Shown here: positions 1-8,428 of the stretch, one piece after another
Layout of the letters: each line of letters opens with the position of its first letter
Numbering within the stretch: position 1 is the stretch's first letter
NCBI RefSeq assembly: GCF_041333735.1
Contig: NZ_JBGKFB010000001.1
Coordinates: 1,622,501-1,686,500 of the forward strand
Length of the DNA: 64,000 nt
Direction: 5' to 3'
Source of the DNA: Veillonella sp.
Lineage (GTDB): Bacteria; Bacillota; Negativicutes; Veillonellales; Veillonellaceae
Notes under the pieces: model-generated
The model's input: the letters and a program-made list of their open reading frames with translations, nothing else
Database searches by the model: none
What the model was told of the DNA's origin: nothing
Program-made: the position numbers and the translations under genes

Positions 1-122
1 TTTCACCTACATCAAAGGCTACACCTGAACAGCCATTAGTAGATGATCCTGATTGTATGGCTCAAATTCCTGTAGATGCTGTGTGGTCTGTATATGAGCA
101 AGTAATTGGAAAGGAACTATAA
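1..122 (+). CDS. Partial: C-terminus of a probable family 9 glycosyltransferase
   Basis: The reading frame is open from base 3 to the TAA at 120-122 and the gene begins outside the window. About 39 residues are visible, ending in CMAQIPVDAVWSVYEQVIGK-EL. A Cys-Met followed by a short I-x-V-x-x-V-W helix is typical of the last residues of LPS heptosyltransferase-type GT9 enzymes. The TAA shares one base with the ATG of the next gene, also a GT9 protein, so the two are translationally coupled. The family call rests on this short tail and the neighbour. Confidence 0.55.
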   Translation, partial: SPTSKATPEQPLVDDPDCMAQIPVDAVWSVYEQVIGKEL

Positions 123-1162
123 TGGAACTTGATTATAAACGCATTGTGGTCACCTTTCTCATGCACTTAGGTGATGTTATTTTAACGACTCCATTCTTAG
201 AGGTGCTACGTAAAGCGGCTCCACATAGTCATATTACATATGTAATAGATGAAAAACTGCAACAAGTGATGCAATATAATCCAAATATTGATGAACTTAT
301 CGTTGTAGATAAAAAGGGGCGTCATAATAGTATTTCTGGGCTCAATGAGATAGCTCGAGAGATTAATGCAAAGGGTAAACCTGATATCGTTATCAATTTA
401 CACCCCAATGAACGTACTTCCTATTTAGCCTGGAAGATTCATGCGCCCATTACGACTGGTATGAGTCATTTTTTATTTAGACCATTTATGACAAAATACA
501 CCCGTCTAGACCGTAAAACACGCCACGCTGCAGATATGTACATCAATGTACTGGAGCAATTAGGTGTAACGGATATTTCTAACTCTGGTTTACACATTGA
601 AACTTGTGAGGCCTGGCGCCGTGAGGCTCAGGAGTTCTATGCTAGTCATGGTTTAACAGATAGTGATACACTCATCGGTTTTAATATTGGTAGTGCTGTT
701 CCTGAGAAGCGCTGGCCTGCTGAACGATTTGCTCATGTAGCTGATCATTTCGGTCGTTTAGGGTATAAGACGGTATTCTTTGGTGGCCCTATGGATCTCG
801 AAATGGTGCAACCTGTAGTGGAACAAATGGAAACGAAACCGATTGTGGCTACTGGAAAATTCCAGTTAGGACCATTGGCGGCGGCAATGAGCCGCTGTAA
901 TCTATTGATTACAAATGACTCTGGTCCTATGCATGTGGCCATCAGCCAAAAGGTGCCAATTGTGGCGCTTTACGGTCCATCAAACCCATTCTTTTATGGT
1001 CCGTACCAAGCTCATGCTATCGTTCTTGAAACGATGGACTCCTATGAGGTTGGTAAAAGCATGAAGAAGATTATTAAAGAAGGAAATTACAAAGGTTTGT
1101 CCGTAATTTCTGAAGAACAGGTCATTAAAGCAGCGGAAACGTTGCTTTCAGAATCGAAATAA
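122..1162 (+). CDS. Glycosyltransferase family 9 (LPS heptosyltransferase-like)
   Basis: Predicted cytoplasmic glycosyltransferase of the ADP-heptose:LPS heptosyltransferase family, 346 aa, the normal length for the family. The N-terminal Rossmann half opens with a basic strand and HLGDVILTTP (residues 15-24), the usual acceptor-side start. The C-terminal half has FNIGSAVPEKRWPAERF (188-203) and NDSGPMHVA (265-273), which form the nucleotide-sugar site in GT9 enzymes. It overlaps the upstream gene by one base. It implies an outer membrane with LPS core or O-antigen sugars; the exact sugar and acceptor cannot be read from sequence. Confidence 0.9.
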   Translation: MELDYKRIVVTFLMHLGDVILTTPFLEVLRKAAPHSHITYVIDEKLQQVMQYNPNIDELIVVDKKGRHNSISGLNEIAREINAKGKPDIVINLHPNERTSYLAWKIHAPITTGMSHFLFRPFMTKYTRLDRKTRHAADMYINVLEQLGVTDISNSGLHIETCEAWRREAQEFYASHGLTDSDTLIGFNIGSAVPEKRWPAERFAHVADHFGRLGYKTVFFGGPMDLEMVQPVVEQMETKPIVATGKFQLGPLAAAMSRCNLLITNDSGPMHVAISQKVPIVALYGPSNPFFYGPYQAHAIVLETMDSYEVGKSMKKIIKEGNYKGLSVISEEQVIKAAETLLSESK

Positions 1163-1166
1163 ACAT

Positions 1167-2150
1167 ATGAACTATATTGTATTTGATTTAGAGTGGAATC
1201 AACCCTATAGCAATGACATTAGCTTTATGAAGCGCACAAAAATGCCACTAACTGGGGAAATCATTCAAATCGGAGCGGTAAAACTGAATGAAAAGATGGA
1301 CATTGTAGATCATTTTACAATGTTCATCAAACCACAATACCTGCCACGGATGCATAAACATGTCCGTGAATTGACAGGTATTACATCACGAGAACTCGAT
1401 CATGGTGTGCCCTTTAAGACGGCTATGCAGTACTTTCAAAATTGGTGTGGTGATGAGTATATGTTGTTATCTTGGGGGTCTGATGATATTCTCATATTGC
1501 GTGAAAATCTAATGCTTCATAGGATGAAAGCTTTATCTTATGATCAATGGGTAGATGCACAGATGATTTATGCGTATCAGCGATATGGTACGAGTCAACA
1601 GTATTCTGTGGCTCATGCCATGGAGGACCTAAATATATCTACGGAGCATTTATCTGCTCATAATGCATTACATGATGCTGTATTTACGGCTCATATATGT
1701 CAAAAGCTAGATATACAACAAGGTATTTTACATTATGATCTAATTCGAAAGGAAAGTAGTAATCCTTTCTTATATCCACCAATTTTAACGTTCTTTATGT
1801 ATGAGAACTTTCCTGAAAAGAAGCGCATTGTTCATGATAGAAGGGTTCGATTATCATTCTGCCCGTATTGTCAGACCCGCTTGGAAATGACGCGACCAGA
1901 ACGATTGCAAGGTGATAAGCATCTCGCTATAGGCGTTTGTCCTAAACATGGCGATTTTGCAGTGCAACTTAAAGTTGGAAAATATACGATTAAGTCCGGT
2001 AGTACTAAATTCTACGTTACAAAGGTATTAACGCATTGTACGGACGAAATTCGTTCTCTATATACTCAGAAGTCTGAAATTAATCGAGAGAAAGAGCGAA
2101 AATATTTGGAATTTCGCCGGGCGGAACTTGAAAAGGACCGCCAAAAATAA
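1167..2150 (+). CDS. DEDDh 3'-5' exonuclease with C-terminal zinc ribbon
   Basis: 327 aa. Residues 1-180 are an exonuclease domain of the DnaQ/ERI-1/KapD type: the first acidic pair is in FDLEW (D7, E9), and the end of the fold has H165 and H169-D170 in SAHNALHDAV, matching the DEDDh signature. Residues 230-265 add a candidate zinc ribbon (CPYC at 232-235, CPKHG at 258-262) not found in simple KapD proteins. It starts 4 bases after the GT9 gene and is probably in the same transcript. The substrate (RNA or DNA) is unknown. Confidence 0.85.
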   Translation: MNYIVFDLEWNQPYSNDISFMKRTKMPLTGEIIQIGAVKLNEKMDIVDHFTMFIKPQYLPRMHKHVRELTGITSRELDHGVPFKTAMQYFQNWCGDEYMLLSWGSDDILILRENLMLHRMKALSYDQWVDAQMIYAYQRYGTSQQYSVAHAMEDLNISTEHLSAHNALHDAVFTAHICQKLDIQQGILHYDLIRKESSNPFLYPPILTFFMYENFPEKKRIVHDRRVRLSFCPYCQTRLEMTRPERLQGDKHLAIGVCPKHGDFAVQLKVGKYTIKSGSTKFYVTKVLTHCTDEIRSLYTQKSEINREKERKYLEFRRAELEKDRQK

Positions 2151-2220
2151 TTTTATTAATTCCTGTTCACATCTATAGTTTCTTAATTATTAGCTTGTGA
2201 GCATTTAGAAAGGATAGATT

Positions 2221-3612
2221 ATGGAACGCAAATATGCATGGCATAATTACGACGATGCCACTATGGAAAAGGTATATGCCTTAAGTGATACATATCGTCA
2301 ATTTTTAGATAATGGTAAAACAGAACGTGAATGTGTTGTACAGGCCGTTGAATTTGCAGAAGCAAAAGGATATGTAAATTTAAAAGATATTATTAAATCC
2401 AATACGCCAATTAAAGCAGGAGACAAGCTTTATTACACACATATGGATAAATCCATTGCTTTATTTAATATTGGTACTGATGATATTGAATTGGGTATGA
2501 ATATCTTAGGTGCTCATATTGACTCTCCACGTATCGATGTAAAACAAAACCCACAATATGAAGATAGCAATCTTGTATTTTGGGATACTCATTACTATGG
2601 AGGCATTAAAAAATACCATTGGGTTGCGATGCCTCTTGCTATTCATGGCGTTGTAGTAAAAACAGATGGTACTCGTATCAACATCAATATTGGGGATAAC
2701 GAAAATGATCCTGTATTCTGCATTACAGACTTGTTACCGCATTTGGGACAAGAGCAAATGCAAAAGAATGCAGCTAAGGTAATTGAAGGGGAAGCCCTTG
2801 ATTTACTCATAGGCAGTCGTCCTGTAAAAGATGAAGAAAAAGAAGGGGTTACTAAATTTATTAACAACCTTCTTGAAAAAGAATATGGCTTTGTAGAACG
2901 TGATTTATTATCTGCGGAACTCGAAATCGTACCAGCAGGCAAGGCTCGTGATATGGGCTTTGACCGCTCCATGGTTATGGCCTATGGACAAGATGATCGC
3001 GTATGTGCGTATACATCCTTAGTAGCTATGCTTGAAGTAGACAATGTTAAACGTACTACTTGTTGCTTGCTTGTAGATAAAGAAGAAATCGGTTCTGTAG
3101 GCGCCACTGGTATGCAATCTCGTTTCTTTGAAAATGCAGTAGCAGAAGTTCTCACACTTATGGGTAAACCTAATTCTGTAAGTGTACGACGGACCTTGGA
3201 AAATTCTCGTATGTTATCTTCCGATGTTAGTGCTGGCTATGATCCTTTATATGCATCTGCATTCGAAAAGAAAAATGCATCTTACCTAGGTATGGGTGTT
3301 GTATTCAATAAATTTACAGGCTCTCGTGGTAAATCTGGTTCTAATGATGCCAATGCTGAATATATGGGCTTTATTCGTCGTGTCATGGAATCTAACAATG
3401 TAACATATCAAACTGCAGAGCTTGGCAAGGTTGATCTCGGCGGTGGTGGTACCATTGCTTATATCATGGCCTTATACGGTATGAATGTTATCGACTGTGG
3501 CGTGGCTGTGCTTAGTATGCATGCTCCATGGGAGGTTACATCCAAGGCGGATATTTACGAGGCTAAACAATGCTATGTGGCATTCTTAAATGCAGCTGAT
3601 GAATCAATCTAA
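2221..3612 (+). CDS. M18 family aminopeptidase
   Basis: 463 aa cytoplasmic di-zinc aminopeptidase of family M18, which removes N-terminal residues from peptides. The metal and catalytic motifs are present in order: GAHIDSPR (97-104), GQDDRVCAYTSL (about 255-266), DKEEIGSVGATG (about 286-297), and near the C-terminus HAPWEVTSKADIYEA. Length is typical of the bacterial form. Start chosen at the ATG 8 bases after AGAAAGGA. It stands between a 70-base gap and a small hypothetical gene; I see no convincing promoter. Confidence 0.93.
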   Translation: MERKYAWHNYDDATMEKVYALSDTYRQFLDNGKTERECVVQAVEFAEAKGYVNLKDIIKSNTPIKAGDKLYYTHMDKSIALFNIGTDDIELGMNILGAHIDSPRIDVKQNPQYEDSNLVFWDTHYYGGIKKYHWVAMPLAIHGVVVKTDGTRININIGDNENDPVFCITDLLPHLGQEQMQKNAAKVIEGEALDLLIGSRPVKDEEKEGVTKFINNLLEKEYGFVERDLLSAELEIVPAGKARDMGFDRSMVMAYGQDDRVCAYTSLVAMLEVDNVKRTTCCLLVDKEEIGSVGATGMQSRFFENAVAEVLTLMGKPNSVSVRRTLENSRMLSSDVSAGYDPLYASAFEKKNASYLGMGVVFNKFTGSRGKSGSNDANAEYMGFIRRVMESNNVTYQTAELGKVDLGGGGTIAYIMALYGMNVIDCGVAVLSMHAPWEVTSKADIYEAKQCYVAFLNAADESI

Positions 3613-3619
3613 AATTATG

Positions 3620-3644
3620 GGGCTTTCACCAATGGTGAAAGTCC
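3620..3644 (+). other. Hairpin after the M18 aminopeptidase gene
   Basis: An 11-bp stem with a 3-base loop (GGGCTTTCACC, AAT, GGTGAAAGTCC; one G-U pair) lies between the aminopeptidase stop and the next gene. No U-tract follows on the plus strand, so it looks like an mRNA processing or stability element, or a weak terminator. Confidence 0.5.
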
Positions 3645-3662
3645 ATTCTATGTGAGGTATAT

Positions 3663-4040
3663 ATGAATCAAACAGATTTAGGCGCAGCCATAGAGGCAGC
3701 GAAGGGAGAGGCAACAGAGGTTAAGACTGTAAAAGTCGATATTTTTGATATTCCTGAAACAAAGGCTAAAGAATATATTTCTAATCGTGAAGAAGTAGCA
3801 GAAGCTGCAACACAGGTAATGAAGCCTTACTGTGTAACGGTAAAGCGTGAAACTTTAGATCCTGAAGAAGGGGAGGCTATAGTTGGTTATTATGTAACGG
3901 GTGAAATTTTAATGTGTGTCATCCTCGATCCATTTGAAGTGCCCGTTATGAAGGTAGCTCTTGATAAAGGGACCCTTAAAGACTATATTTTAGCGGCCAA
4001 TGAGCTAACAGAAGACATGTTAACATCTCTTGAAAAATAA
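3663..4040 (+). CDS. Hypothetical protein, 125 aa
   Basis: Not recognised. An acidic soluble protein without signal peptide or membrane segment. Residues 1-45 are Ala/Glu/Lys rich; 50-125 look like a compact alpha/beta domain (PYCVTVKRETLDPEEGEAIV, then VTGEILMCVILDPFEVPVMK). GAGGT at 3654-3658 supports the ATG at 3663. It sits 50 bases after the aminopeptidase, separated by a hairpin, and is followed by the ABC-transporter promoter. Codon use resembles the neighbours, so I take it as a real gene. Confidence 0.7.
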   Translation: MNQTDLGAAIEAAKGEATEVKTVKVDIFDIPETKAKEYISNREEVAEAATQVMKPYCVTVKRETLDPEEGEAIVGYYVTGEILMCVILDPFEVPVMKVALDKGTLKDYILAANELTEDMLTSLEK

Positions 4041-4103
4041 GAGGATTTCACATTTTTATGTGTCCTATAAATGGACAAATGTAAAATACTTTAATCTGCT
4101 ACA

Positions 4104-4132
4104 TTGATGTAGTAAAGAAATTTGTTTATAAT
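4104..4132 (+). promoter_or_regulatory. Promoter of the tandem-lipoprotein ABC operon
   Basis: TTGATG at 4104-4109, exactly 17 bases, then a perfect TATAAT at 4127-4132. It lies 40 bases before the first lipoprotein gene. The leader is too short for a T-box or riboswitch, so any control acts at the promoter. Confidence 0.8.
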
Positions 4133-4171
4133 AGATGTATTATAGTCATTGCAGATAGGAAGGAAATCCCC

Positions 4172-5149
4172 ATGAATTTAAAAAAAGGTATTGCCCTAGC
4201 GCTCACGGCGGCAGCATTGATGGCATTTACAGGCTGTGGCTCAAATGGAACAACATCTAATGGTGAATACAAGGTTGGCGTAGTACAACTGGTTGAACAT
4301 CCTGCACTTGATGCAGCAAACAAAGGTTTTGTTGATGCTTTAAAAGAAAAAGGCTTGGCAGATAAAATTACCTTTGACCAACAAAATGCACAAGCTGATC
4401 AATCTAATTTGAACAGTATTGCACAGCGTTTTGTATCTGATCGTAAAAACTTAATCTTAGCGATTGCAACACCGGCAGCTCAATCTATGGCGAATGCAAC
4501 TCATGATATCCCAATCTTGGGGACTGCTATTACTGATTACGAAGCAGCAAAACTTGTTAAATCTAATGAAAAACCAGGTGGTAATGTATCTGGTACATCT
4601 GATATGAACCCAGTAGAACAACAAGTTGATTTAATTTTACAAGTATTACCAAATGCTAAGACAATTGGTACTATTTATAGCTCTAGTGAAGTAAACTCTC
4701 AAATACAAGTTGAGAAAATGAAAGCTTACGCAGCTACAAAAGGTGTTAAGGTTGAAGAAGTTACCGTTTCTAACGTAAACGATATTCAACAAGCAGCACA
4801 AAATCTTGTGTCTCAACGTGTAGACGCAATTTATGTGCCAACAGATAATGTAGTAGCTTCTGCGATGAGCAATCTTGTAGCAATTACCGACCCAGCAAAA
4901 ATTCCTGTGTTTGGCGGCGAAGATAACCACGTAAAAGGTGGTGCTGTAATGTCCTTGTCCGTAGATTACTACAAACTTGGATACCAAACAGGTTTAATGG
5001 CAGCTAAAATTTTAACTGGTGAAGCTAAAGTTGAAGATATGCCTATTGAAATGCAAAAAGAATTTAAATTAGTTGTAAGTAAAGATAAATTACAAAAATT
5101 GGGCATCACATTACCAGAAGAATTGATGAACAAAGCAACTATGATTTAA
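4172..5149 (+). CDS. ABC transporter substrate-binding lipoprotein (ABC_sub_bind family), copy 1
   Basis: 325 aa. The signal peptide ends in a lipobox (LMAFTGC), so it is lipidated at the Cys near residue 22. The rest is a two-lobe periplasmic binding protein of the family that includes TrpX-type proteins (VGVVQLVEHPALDAANKGF at 36-54; ATPAAQSMA; DIPILGTAITD). It is the first gene of a lipoprotein-lipoprotein-permease-ATPase operon. It differs from copy 2 mainly in the ligand-side segment FGGEDNHVKGGAVMSLS. An amino acid or aromatic ligand is possible by family analogy but unproven. Confidence 0.9.
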   Translation: MNLKKGIALALTAAALMAFTGCGSNGTTSNGEYKVGVVQLVEHPALDAANKGFVDALKEKGLADKITFDQQNAQADQSNLNSIAQRFVSDRKNLILAIATPAAQSMANATHDIPILGTAITDYEAAKLVKSNEKPGGNVSGTSDMNPVEQQVDLILQVLPNAKTIGTIYSSSEVNSQIQVEKMKAYAATKGVKVEEVTVSNVNDIQQAAQNLVSQRVDAIYVPTDNVVASAMSNLVAITDPAKIPVFGGEDNHVKGGAVMSLSVDYYKLGYQTGLMAAKILTGEAKVEDMPIEMQKEFKLVVSKDKLQKLGITLPEELMNKATMI

Positions 5150-5173
5150 TACACAACTGGTAAGGAGTTACAT

Positions 5174-6154
5174 ATGAACTGGAAAAAAGGTATTGCAGTA
5201 GCACTTAGTGCTATCTCTATTATGGCAATGGTAGCTGGTTGCGGTTCCAATACAGCAACTAATGATCAAAAGAAAATCGGAGTTATTCAATTGGTAGAAC
5301 ATCCATCTCTTGATGCCGCTAATAAAGGCTTTGTTGATGGCCTTGCATCTAAAGGTTATAAAGATGGGGAAAACATCAAATTAGACCAACAAAATGCTCA
5401 AGCTGACCAATCTAATTTGAATAGTATTGCTCAACGCTTTGTATCTGATAAAAAAGATTTAGTATTAGCCATTGCAACGCCAGCAGCACAAACGATGGCA
5501 AATGCATCTCATGATATTCCTATCATGGGTACTGCTATTACAGACTACGTTACAGCGAAACTCGTTCAATCTAACGAACATCCAGGTGGTAATGTATCTG
5601 GTACATCTGATATGACACCTGTAGAAAAAGAGGTTGACCTTATTATTGCATTAGTACCAAATGTAAAACGTATTGGTGCAATTTACACATCTTCTGAAAT
5701 CAACTCCCAACTTCAAGTTGAAAAAATGAAAGCTTATGCAGCTACTAAAGGTATCACTGTTGTAGAAGCAACTGTTTCTAACGTAAATGATATCCAACAA
5801 GCAGCTACTAATCTTGTAAACCAAGATGTACAAGCTATTTATACACCAACTGATAATGTATTGGCATCTGCTATGGCTAACTTAGCTCAAATTACTGATG
5901 CTGCTAAAATTCCAGTATTTGCTGCCGATGAAGGCATGACAATGACTGGTGGTGTGGCAACATATTCTGTTGACTACTATAAATTAGGTTATCAAACTGG
6001 TTTAATGGCTGCAAAAGTGCTTTCTGGTGAAGCTAAAATTTCTGATTTAGCCATTGAAACACAAAAAGATATTAAGTTAACTGTTAATGAAGAACGTGCT
6101 AAAAAATTAGGTATCACAATTCCTGAAGCACTTCGTAAAGATATGAAACAATAG
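5174..6154 (+). CDS. ABC transporter substrate-binding lipoprotein (ABC_sub_bind family), copy 2
   Basis: 326 aa, a close paralogue of the preceding gene throughout its length, including VEHPSLDAANKGFVDG, QQNAQADQSNLNSIAQRFVS and SVDYYKLGYQTGLMAAK. Its lipobox is MVAGC. Where copy 1 has GGEDNHVKGG, this copy has AADEGMTMTGG, in a loop that normally touches the ligand. The 24-base spacing and shared operon indicate tandem duplication; both copies are intact, so both probably feed the single permease encoded next. Confidence 0.9.
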   Translation: MNWKKGIAVALSAISIMAMVAGCGSNTATNDQKKIGVIQLVEHPSLDAANKGFVDGLASKGYKDGENIKLDQQNAQADQSNLNSIAQRFVSDKKDLVLAIATPAAQTMANASHDIPIMGTAITDYVTAKLVQSNEHPGGNVSGTSDMTPVEKEVDLIIALVPNVKRIGAIYTSSEINSQLQVEKMKAYAATKGITVVEATVSNVNDIQQAATNLVNQDVQAIYTPTDNVLASAMANLAQITDAAKIPVFAADEGMTMTGGVATYSVDYYKLGYQTGLMAAKVLSGEAKISDLAIETQKDIKLTVNEERAKKLGITIPEALRKDMKQ

Positions 6155-6165
6155 AGGAGATTTTG

Positions 6166-7038
6166 ATGTTAGATTTAGTGGTAGGCACCATAACAACTGG
6201 CCTTTTATGGTCTTTGTTAGCGGTTGGTGTTTTCATCACCTTCCGTGTATTAGATGTGGCTGACTTAACCGTAGAAGGTACGTTTCCAATGGGGGCGGCC
6301 ATTTCTGCAATTTTAATTACAAGTGGTATGAACCCAATCCTATCTATCTTGATTGCCGGCATTGGCGGTATGGCCGCAGGTGCTGTAACAGGTTGGATTC
6401 ATACTAAATTGAAGATCCCTGCATTGCTAGCTGGTATCTTAACAATGATTGCTTTATACTCCATTAATCTTCATATTATGGGTAAAGCTAATGTATCTTT
6501 GCTTCGTATGGATACAATTTATACAATTATCGGTAGTGTACTTCATACAGCAAATATGTGGTCTGCAGCTATCGTAGGTATCATCGTAGCTGTTGTAGTT
6601 TGCTTATTACTATTCTGGTTCTTCGGTACTGAAATTGGTACAGCATTACGTGCAACAGGTGTTAACCCTCAAATGATTCGTGCCCAAGGTGTAAATACTG
6701 ACAACATGATCGTTCTTGGTCTTTTGATTTCCAACGGTTTTGTTGGTATGTCTGGTGCATTGATTGGTCAATTCCAAGGCTTTGCCGACGTAGGTATGGG
6801 TATTGGTACTATCGTAATCGGCTTGGCGTCCGTAATTATCGGTGAGGTAGTATTTGGTACAAAATCCTTTGTACGTAGCCTCATCGCTGTAGTACTTGGT
6901 TCTATCGTATATCGTATCGTTATTGCGGCTGTACTCTATATGGGTATGCCACCAAACGACTTGAAATTATTCACTGCTATTCTTGTTGCCATCGCGCTTT
7001 CCTTGCCTACATTGAAAGCAAAATGGTTGGCTCGCTAA
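6166..7038 (+). CDS. ABC transporter permease (LivH-like)
   Basis: 290 aa integral membrane protein of the branched-chain-type permease family, with about eight hydrophobic segments. The start is the ATG at 6166, six bases after GAGGAGA; a TTG at 6163 is too close to that ribosome binding site. It has the family's alanine/glycine-rich helices, and ALRATGVNPQMIRAQGVN near residue 165 corresponds to the cytoplasmic loop that contacts the ATPase. It is the only permease for two binding proteins, so it presumably works as a homodimer. Confidence 0.9.
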   Translation: MLDLVVGTITTGLLWSLLAVGVFITFRVLDVADLTVEGTFPMGAAISAILITSGMNPILSILIAGIGGMAAGAVTGWIHTKLKIPALLAGILTMIALYSINLHIMGKANVSLLRMDTIYTIIGSVLHTANMWSAAIVGIIVAVVVCLLLFWFFGTEIGTALRATGVNPQMIRAQGVNTDNMIVLGLLISNGFVGMSGALIGQFQGFADVGMGIGTIVIGLASVIIGEVVFGTKSFVRSLIAVVLGSIVYRIVIAAVLYMGMPPNDLKLFTAILVAIALSLPTLKAKWLAR

Positions 7039-7048
7039 GGAGGACACT

Positions 7049-7846
7049 ATGTTAGAAGTAAAAAATATGGTAAAAACCTTCTTTAAGGGCACAATCAATG
7101 AAAAAACTGCTCTTCAAGGTATTGATCTTCGTTTAGAAGAAGGCGATTTCTGTACTGTAATCGGTGGTAATGGTGCTGGTAAAAGTACGTTGCTAAACTC
7201 CATCGCTGGTGTATTCCCAGTAGATGAAGGTTCCATTACAATCAATGATATTGATGTCACAAAAATGCCTGAATACAAACGTGCTAAATACATTGGTCGT
7301 GTATTCCAAGATCCTATGGTTGGTACTGCAGGCAATATGCAAATTGAGGAAAACTTGATCCTTGCTATGCGCCGTGGTAAAAACTTAGGTCTTAAATGGG
7401 CTTTCAAAGATAGCGAACAAGCATTCTTCAAAGAACGCCTTGCACTATTAGGTTTAGGCCTTGAAGACCGCTTATCTGCTCGTATGGGATTGTTATCTGG
7501 TGGTCAACGCCAATCCATTACATTGTTGATGGCTACTATGCTTCGTCCTGAACTTTTATTACTTGACGAACATACAGCGGCTCTTGACCCTAAGACGGCA
7601 GAAAATGTTTTGCAATTGACTGATAAACTTGTGGCTGAACATAACTTAACGACTCTCATGATTACCCACAACATGCGTGATGCATTGCGCTTTGGTAATC
7701 GCCTCATCATGATGGATGCTGGCCGCATTATCTATGATGTAAAAGGGGAAGAAAAGAAAAAATTAACAGTTGCCGATTTATTACAAAAATTTGAAGTAGC
7801 TGGGGAAAATGCATTGAGCGACCGCATGGTGCTAGGTGCGAAATAA
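7049..7846 (+). CDS. ABC transporter ATP-binding protein
   Basis: 265 aa ATPase. Walker A is GGNGAGKST (about 39-47), the signature is LSGGQRQSI, and Walker B with its catalytic residue reads LLLLDEHTAALDP; a His (HNM) acts as the switch residue. The aspartate-glutamate of Walker B is followed by His rather than Pro, a variation seen in this subfamily. It ends the operon, 10 bases after the permease, and is followed by a terminator. Confidence 0.93.
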   Translation: MLEVKNMVKTFFKGTINEKTALQGIDLRLEEGDFCTVIGGNGAGKSTLLNSIAGVFPVDEGSITINDIDVTKMPEYKRAKYIGRVFQDPMVGTAGNMQIEENLILAMRRGKNLGLKWAFKDSEQAFFKERLALLGLGLEDRLSARMGLLSGGQRQSITLLMATMLRPELLLLDEHTAALDPKTAENVLQLTDKLVAEHNLTTLMITHNMRDALRFGNRLIMMDAGRIIYDVKGEEKKKLTVADLLQKFEVAGENALSDRMVLGAK

Positions 7847-7850
7847 TAGA

Positions 7851-7875
7851 AGAGGGCATAAGCCCTCTTTTATTT
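7851..7875 (+). terminator. Intrinsic terminator of the ABC operon
   Basis: AGAGGGC, a short ATAA loop, GCCCTCT and then TTTTATTT. It ends the ABC operon just after the ATPase stop. Confidence 0.85.
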
Positions 7876-7885
7876 ATGACATACC

Positions 7886-7914
7886 TTTACAAGTTAAGGA
7901 AGATACTGTATACT
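7886..7914 (+). promoter_or_regulatory. rpsO promoter
   Basis: TTTACA at 7886-7891, 17 bases, TATACT at 7909-7914. Transcription would start near 7921, giving a leader of about 90 bases before rpsO. Confidence 0.8.
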
Positions 7915-7920
7915 AAATAA

Positions 7921-7998
7921 GGTCGTAAGACATATCGTAAGCGAAGTATTCGAATCTCCAACGGTTACTTAAGCTTATCGGGATTATTTATTTTTTTA
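7921..7998 (+). promoter_or_regulatory. Structured rpsO leader, candidate S15 autoregulatory site
   Basis: The leader folds into a two-part stem: TAAGC (7938-7942) with GCTTA (7973-7977), and AAGTA (7944-7948) with TACTT (7966-7970), enclosing a loop containing CTCCAACGGT. The sequence TCGTAAG occurs twice (7923-7929 and 7935-7941), allowing alternative pairings. Ribosomal protein S15 represses its own mRNA through structured leaders in several bacterial groups, with different folds in each; that is the likely role here, but this fold is my own reading. Confidence 0.5.
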
Positions 7999-8011
7999 GG
8001 AGGTAACATTA

Positions 8012-8278
8012 ATGTTAACTACAGAAGCTAAATTAGCAGTAATTAAAGAATACGCTACTCATGAAGGTGACACTGGTTCTCCAGAAGTACAAGTTGCGAT
8101 TTTAACAAGCCGCATCCAATACTTAACAGATCACTTGAAAGAACACAAAAAAGACCATCATTCCCGTCGTGGTTTGTTGAAATTAGTTGGTCAACGCCGT
8201 AACATGCTTGACTACCTTCGTCGTAAAGATATCGAACGTTACCGTTCCCTTATCGAACGTCTTGGTCTTCGTAAATAA
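8012..8278 (+). CDS. rpsO: 30S ribosomal protein S15
   Basis: 88 aa, full length. It binds 16S rRNA in the platform of the small subunit and helps form bridge B4. Diagnostic segments are DTGSPEVQVAILTSRI (residues 20-35), HLKEHKKDHHSRRGLLKLV (41-59) and the C-terminal YRSLIERLGLRK. The start follows an AGGAGGT ribosome binding site at 7999-8005. Own promoter and terminator; the leader may mediate feedback by S15. Confidence 0.98.
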   Translation: MLTTEAKLAVIKEYATHEGDTGSPEVQVAILTSRIQYLTDHLKEHKKDHHSRRGLLKLVGQRRNMLDYLRRKDIERYRSLIERLGLRK

Positions 8279-8285
8279 TAAAATT

Positions 8286-8311
8286 AGCCGTCCTATAGGA
8301 CGGCTTTTTTA
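8286..8311 (+). terminator. rpsO terminator
   Basis: A perfect 20-base palindrome, AGCCGTCCTA-TAGGACGGCT (8286-8305), running into a T-tract. It separates rpsO from the small antisense locus that follows. Confidence 0.9.
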
Positions 8312-8324
8312 TTTTATTTCTCTA

Positions 8325-8333
8325 TGTTATAAT
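8325..8333 (+). promoter_or_regulatory. Extended -10 promoter for the candidate antitoxin RNA
   Basis: TGT directly followed by TATAAT (8328-8333) is a strong extended -10 element. The start would be near 8340. The -35 region is the T-rich end of the rpsO terminator. Confidence 0.6.
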
Positions 8334-8339
8334 AACGTT

Positions 8340-8415
8340 AGGCAAAGGGAAACGAATGCCGATAATCTATTGTGGAAACACGAAAAAAGGACAGAGCGGC
8401 AACTCTGTCCTTTTT
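8340..8415 (+). ncRNA. Candidate antitoxin RNA of a type I toxin-antitoxin module
   Basis: A predicted RNA of about 75 nt from the extended -10 at 8325-8333 to the terminator at 8389-8415. Its 5' end folds into GGCA (8341-8344) / TGCC (8357-8360), presenting AAGGGAAAC in the loop. It contains three blocks, AAGGGAAAC (8345-8353), ATAATCTAT (8362-8370) and GAAACAC (8375-8381), that recur in the same order on the plus strand at 8498-8506, 8510-8518 and 8522-8529. There they lie over codons 2-8 and the start region of the minus-strand peptide. The RNA can therefore pair with the peptide mRNA on both sides of its start codon, as RNA II of the Fst/par system does. No open reading frame of note. Confidence 0.65.
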
Positions 8416-8416
8416 G
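8381..8416. terminator. Bidirectional terminator shared by candidate toxin and antitoxin RNAs
   Basis: GGACAGAG (8389-8396), loop CGGCAA, CTCTGTCC (8403-8410), with A-tract on the left and T-tract on the right. It works as an intrinsic terminator in both directions and is the convergence point of the two short transcripts. Confidence 0.85.
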
Positions 8417-8428
8417 TTGTGCTAGTTG

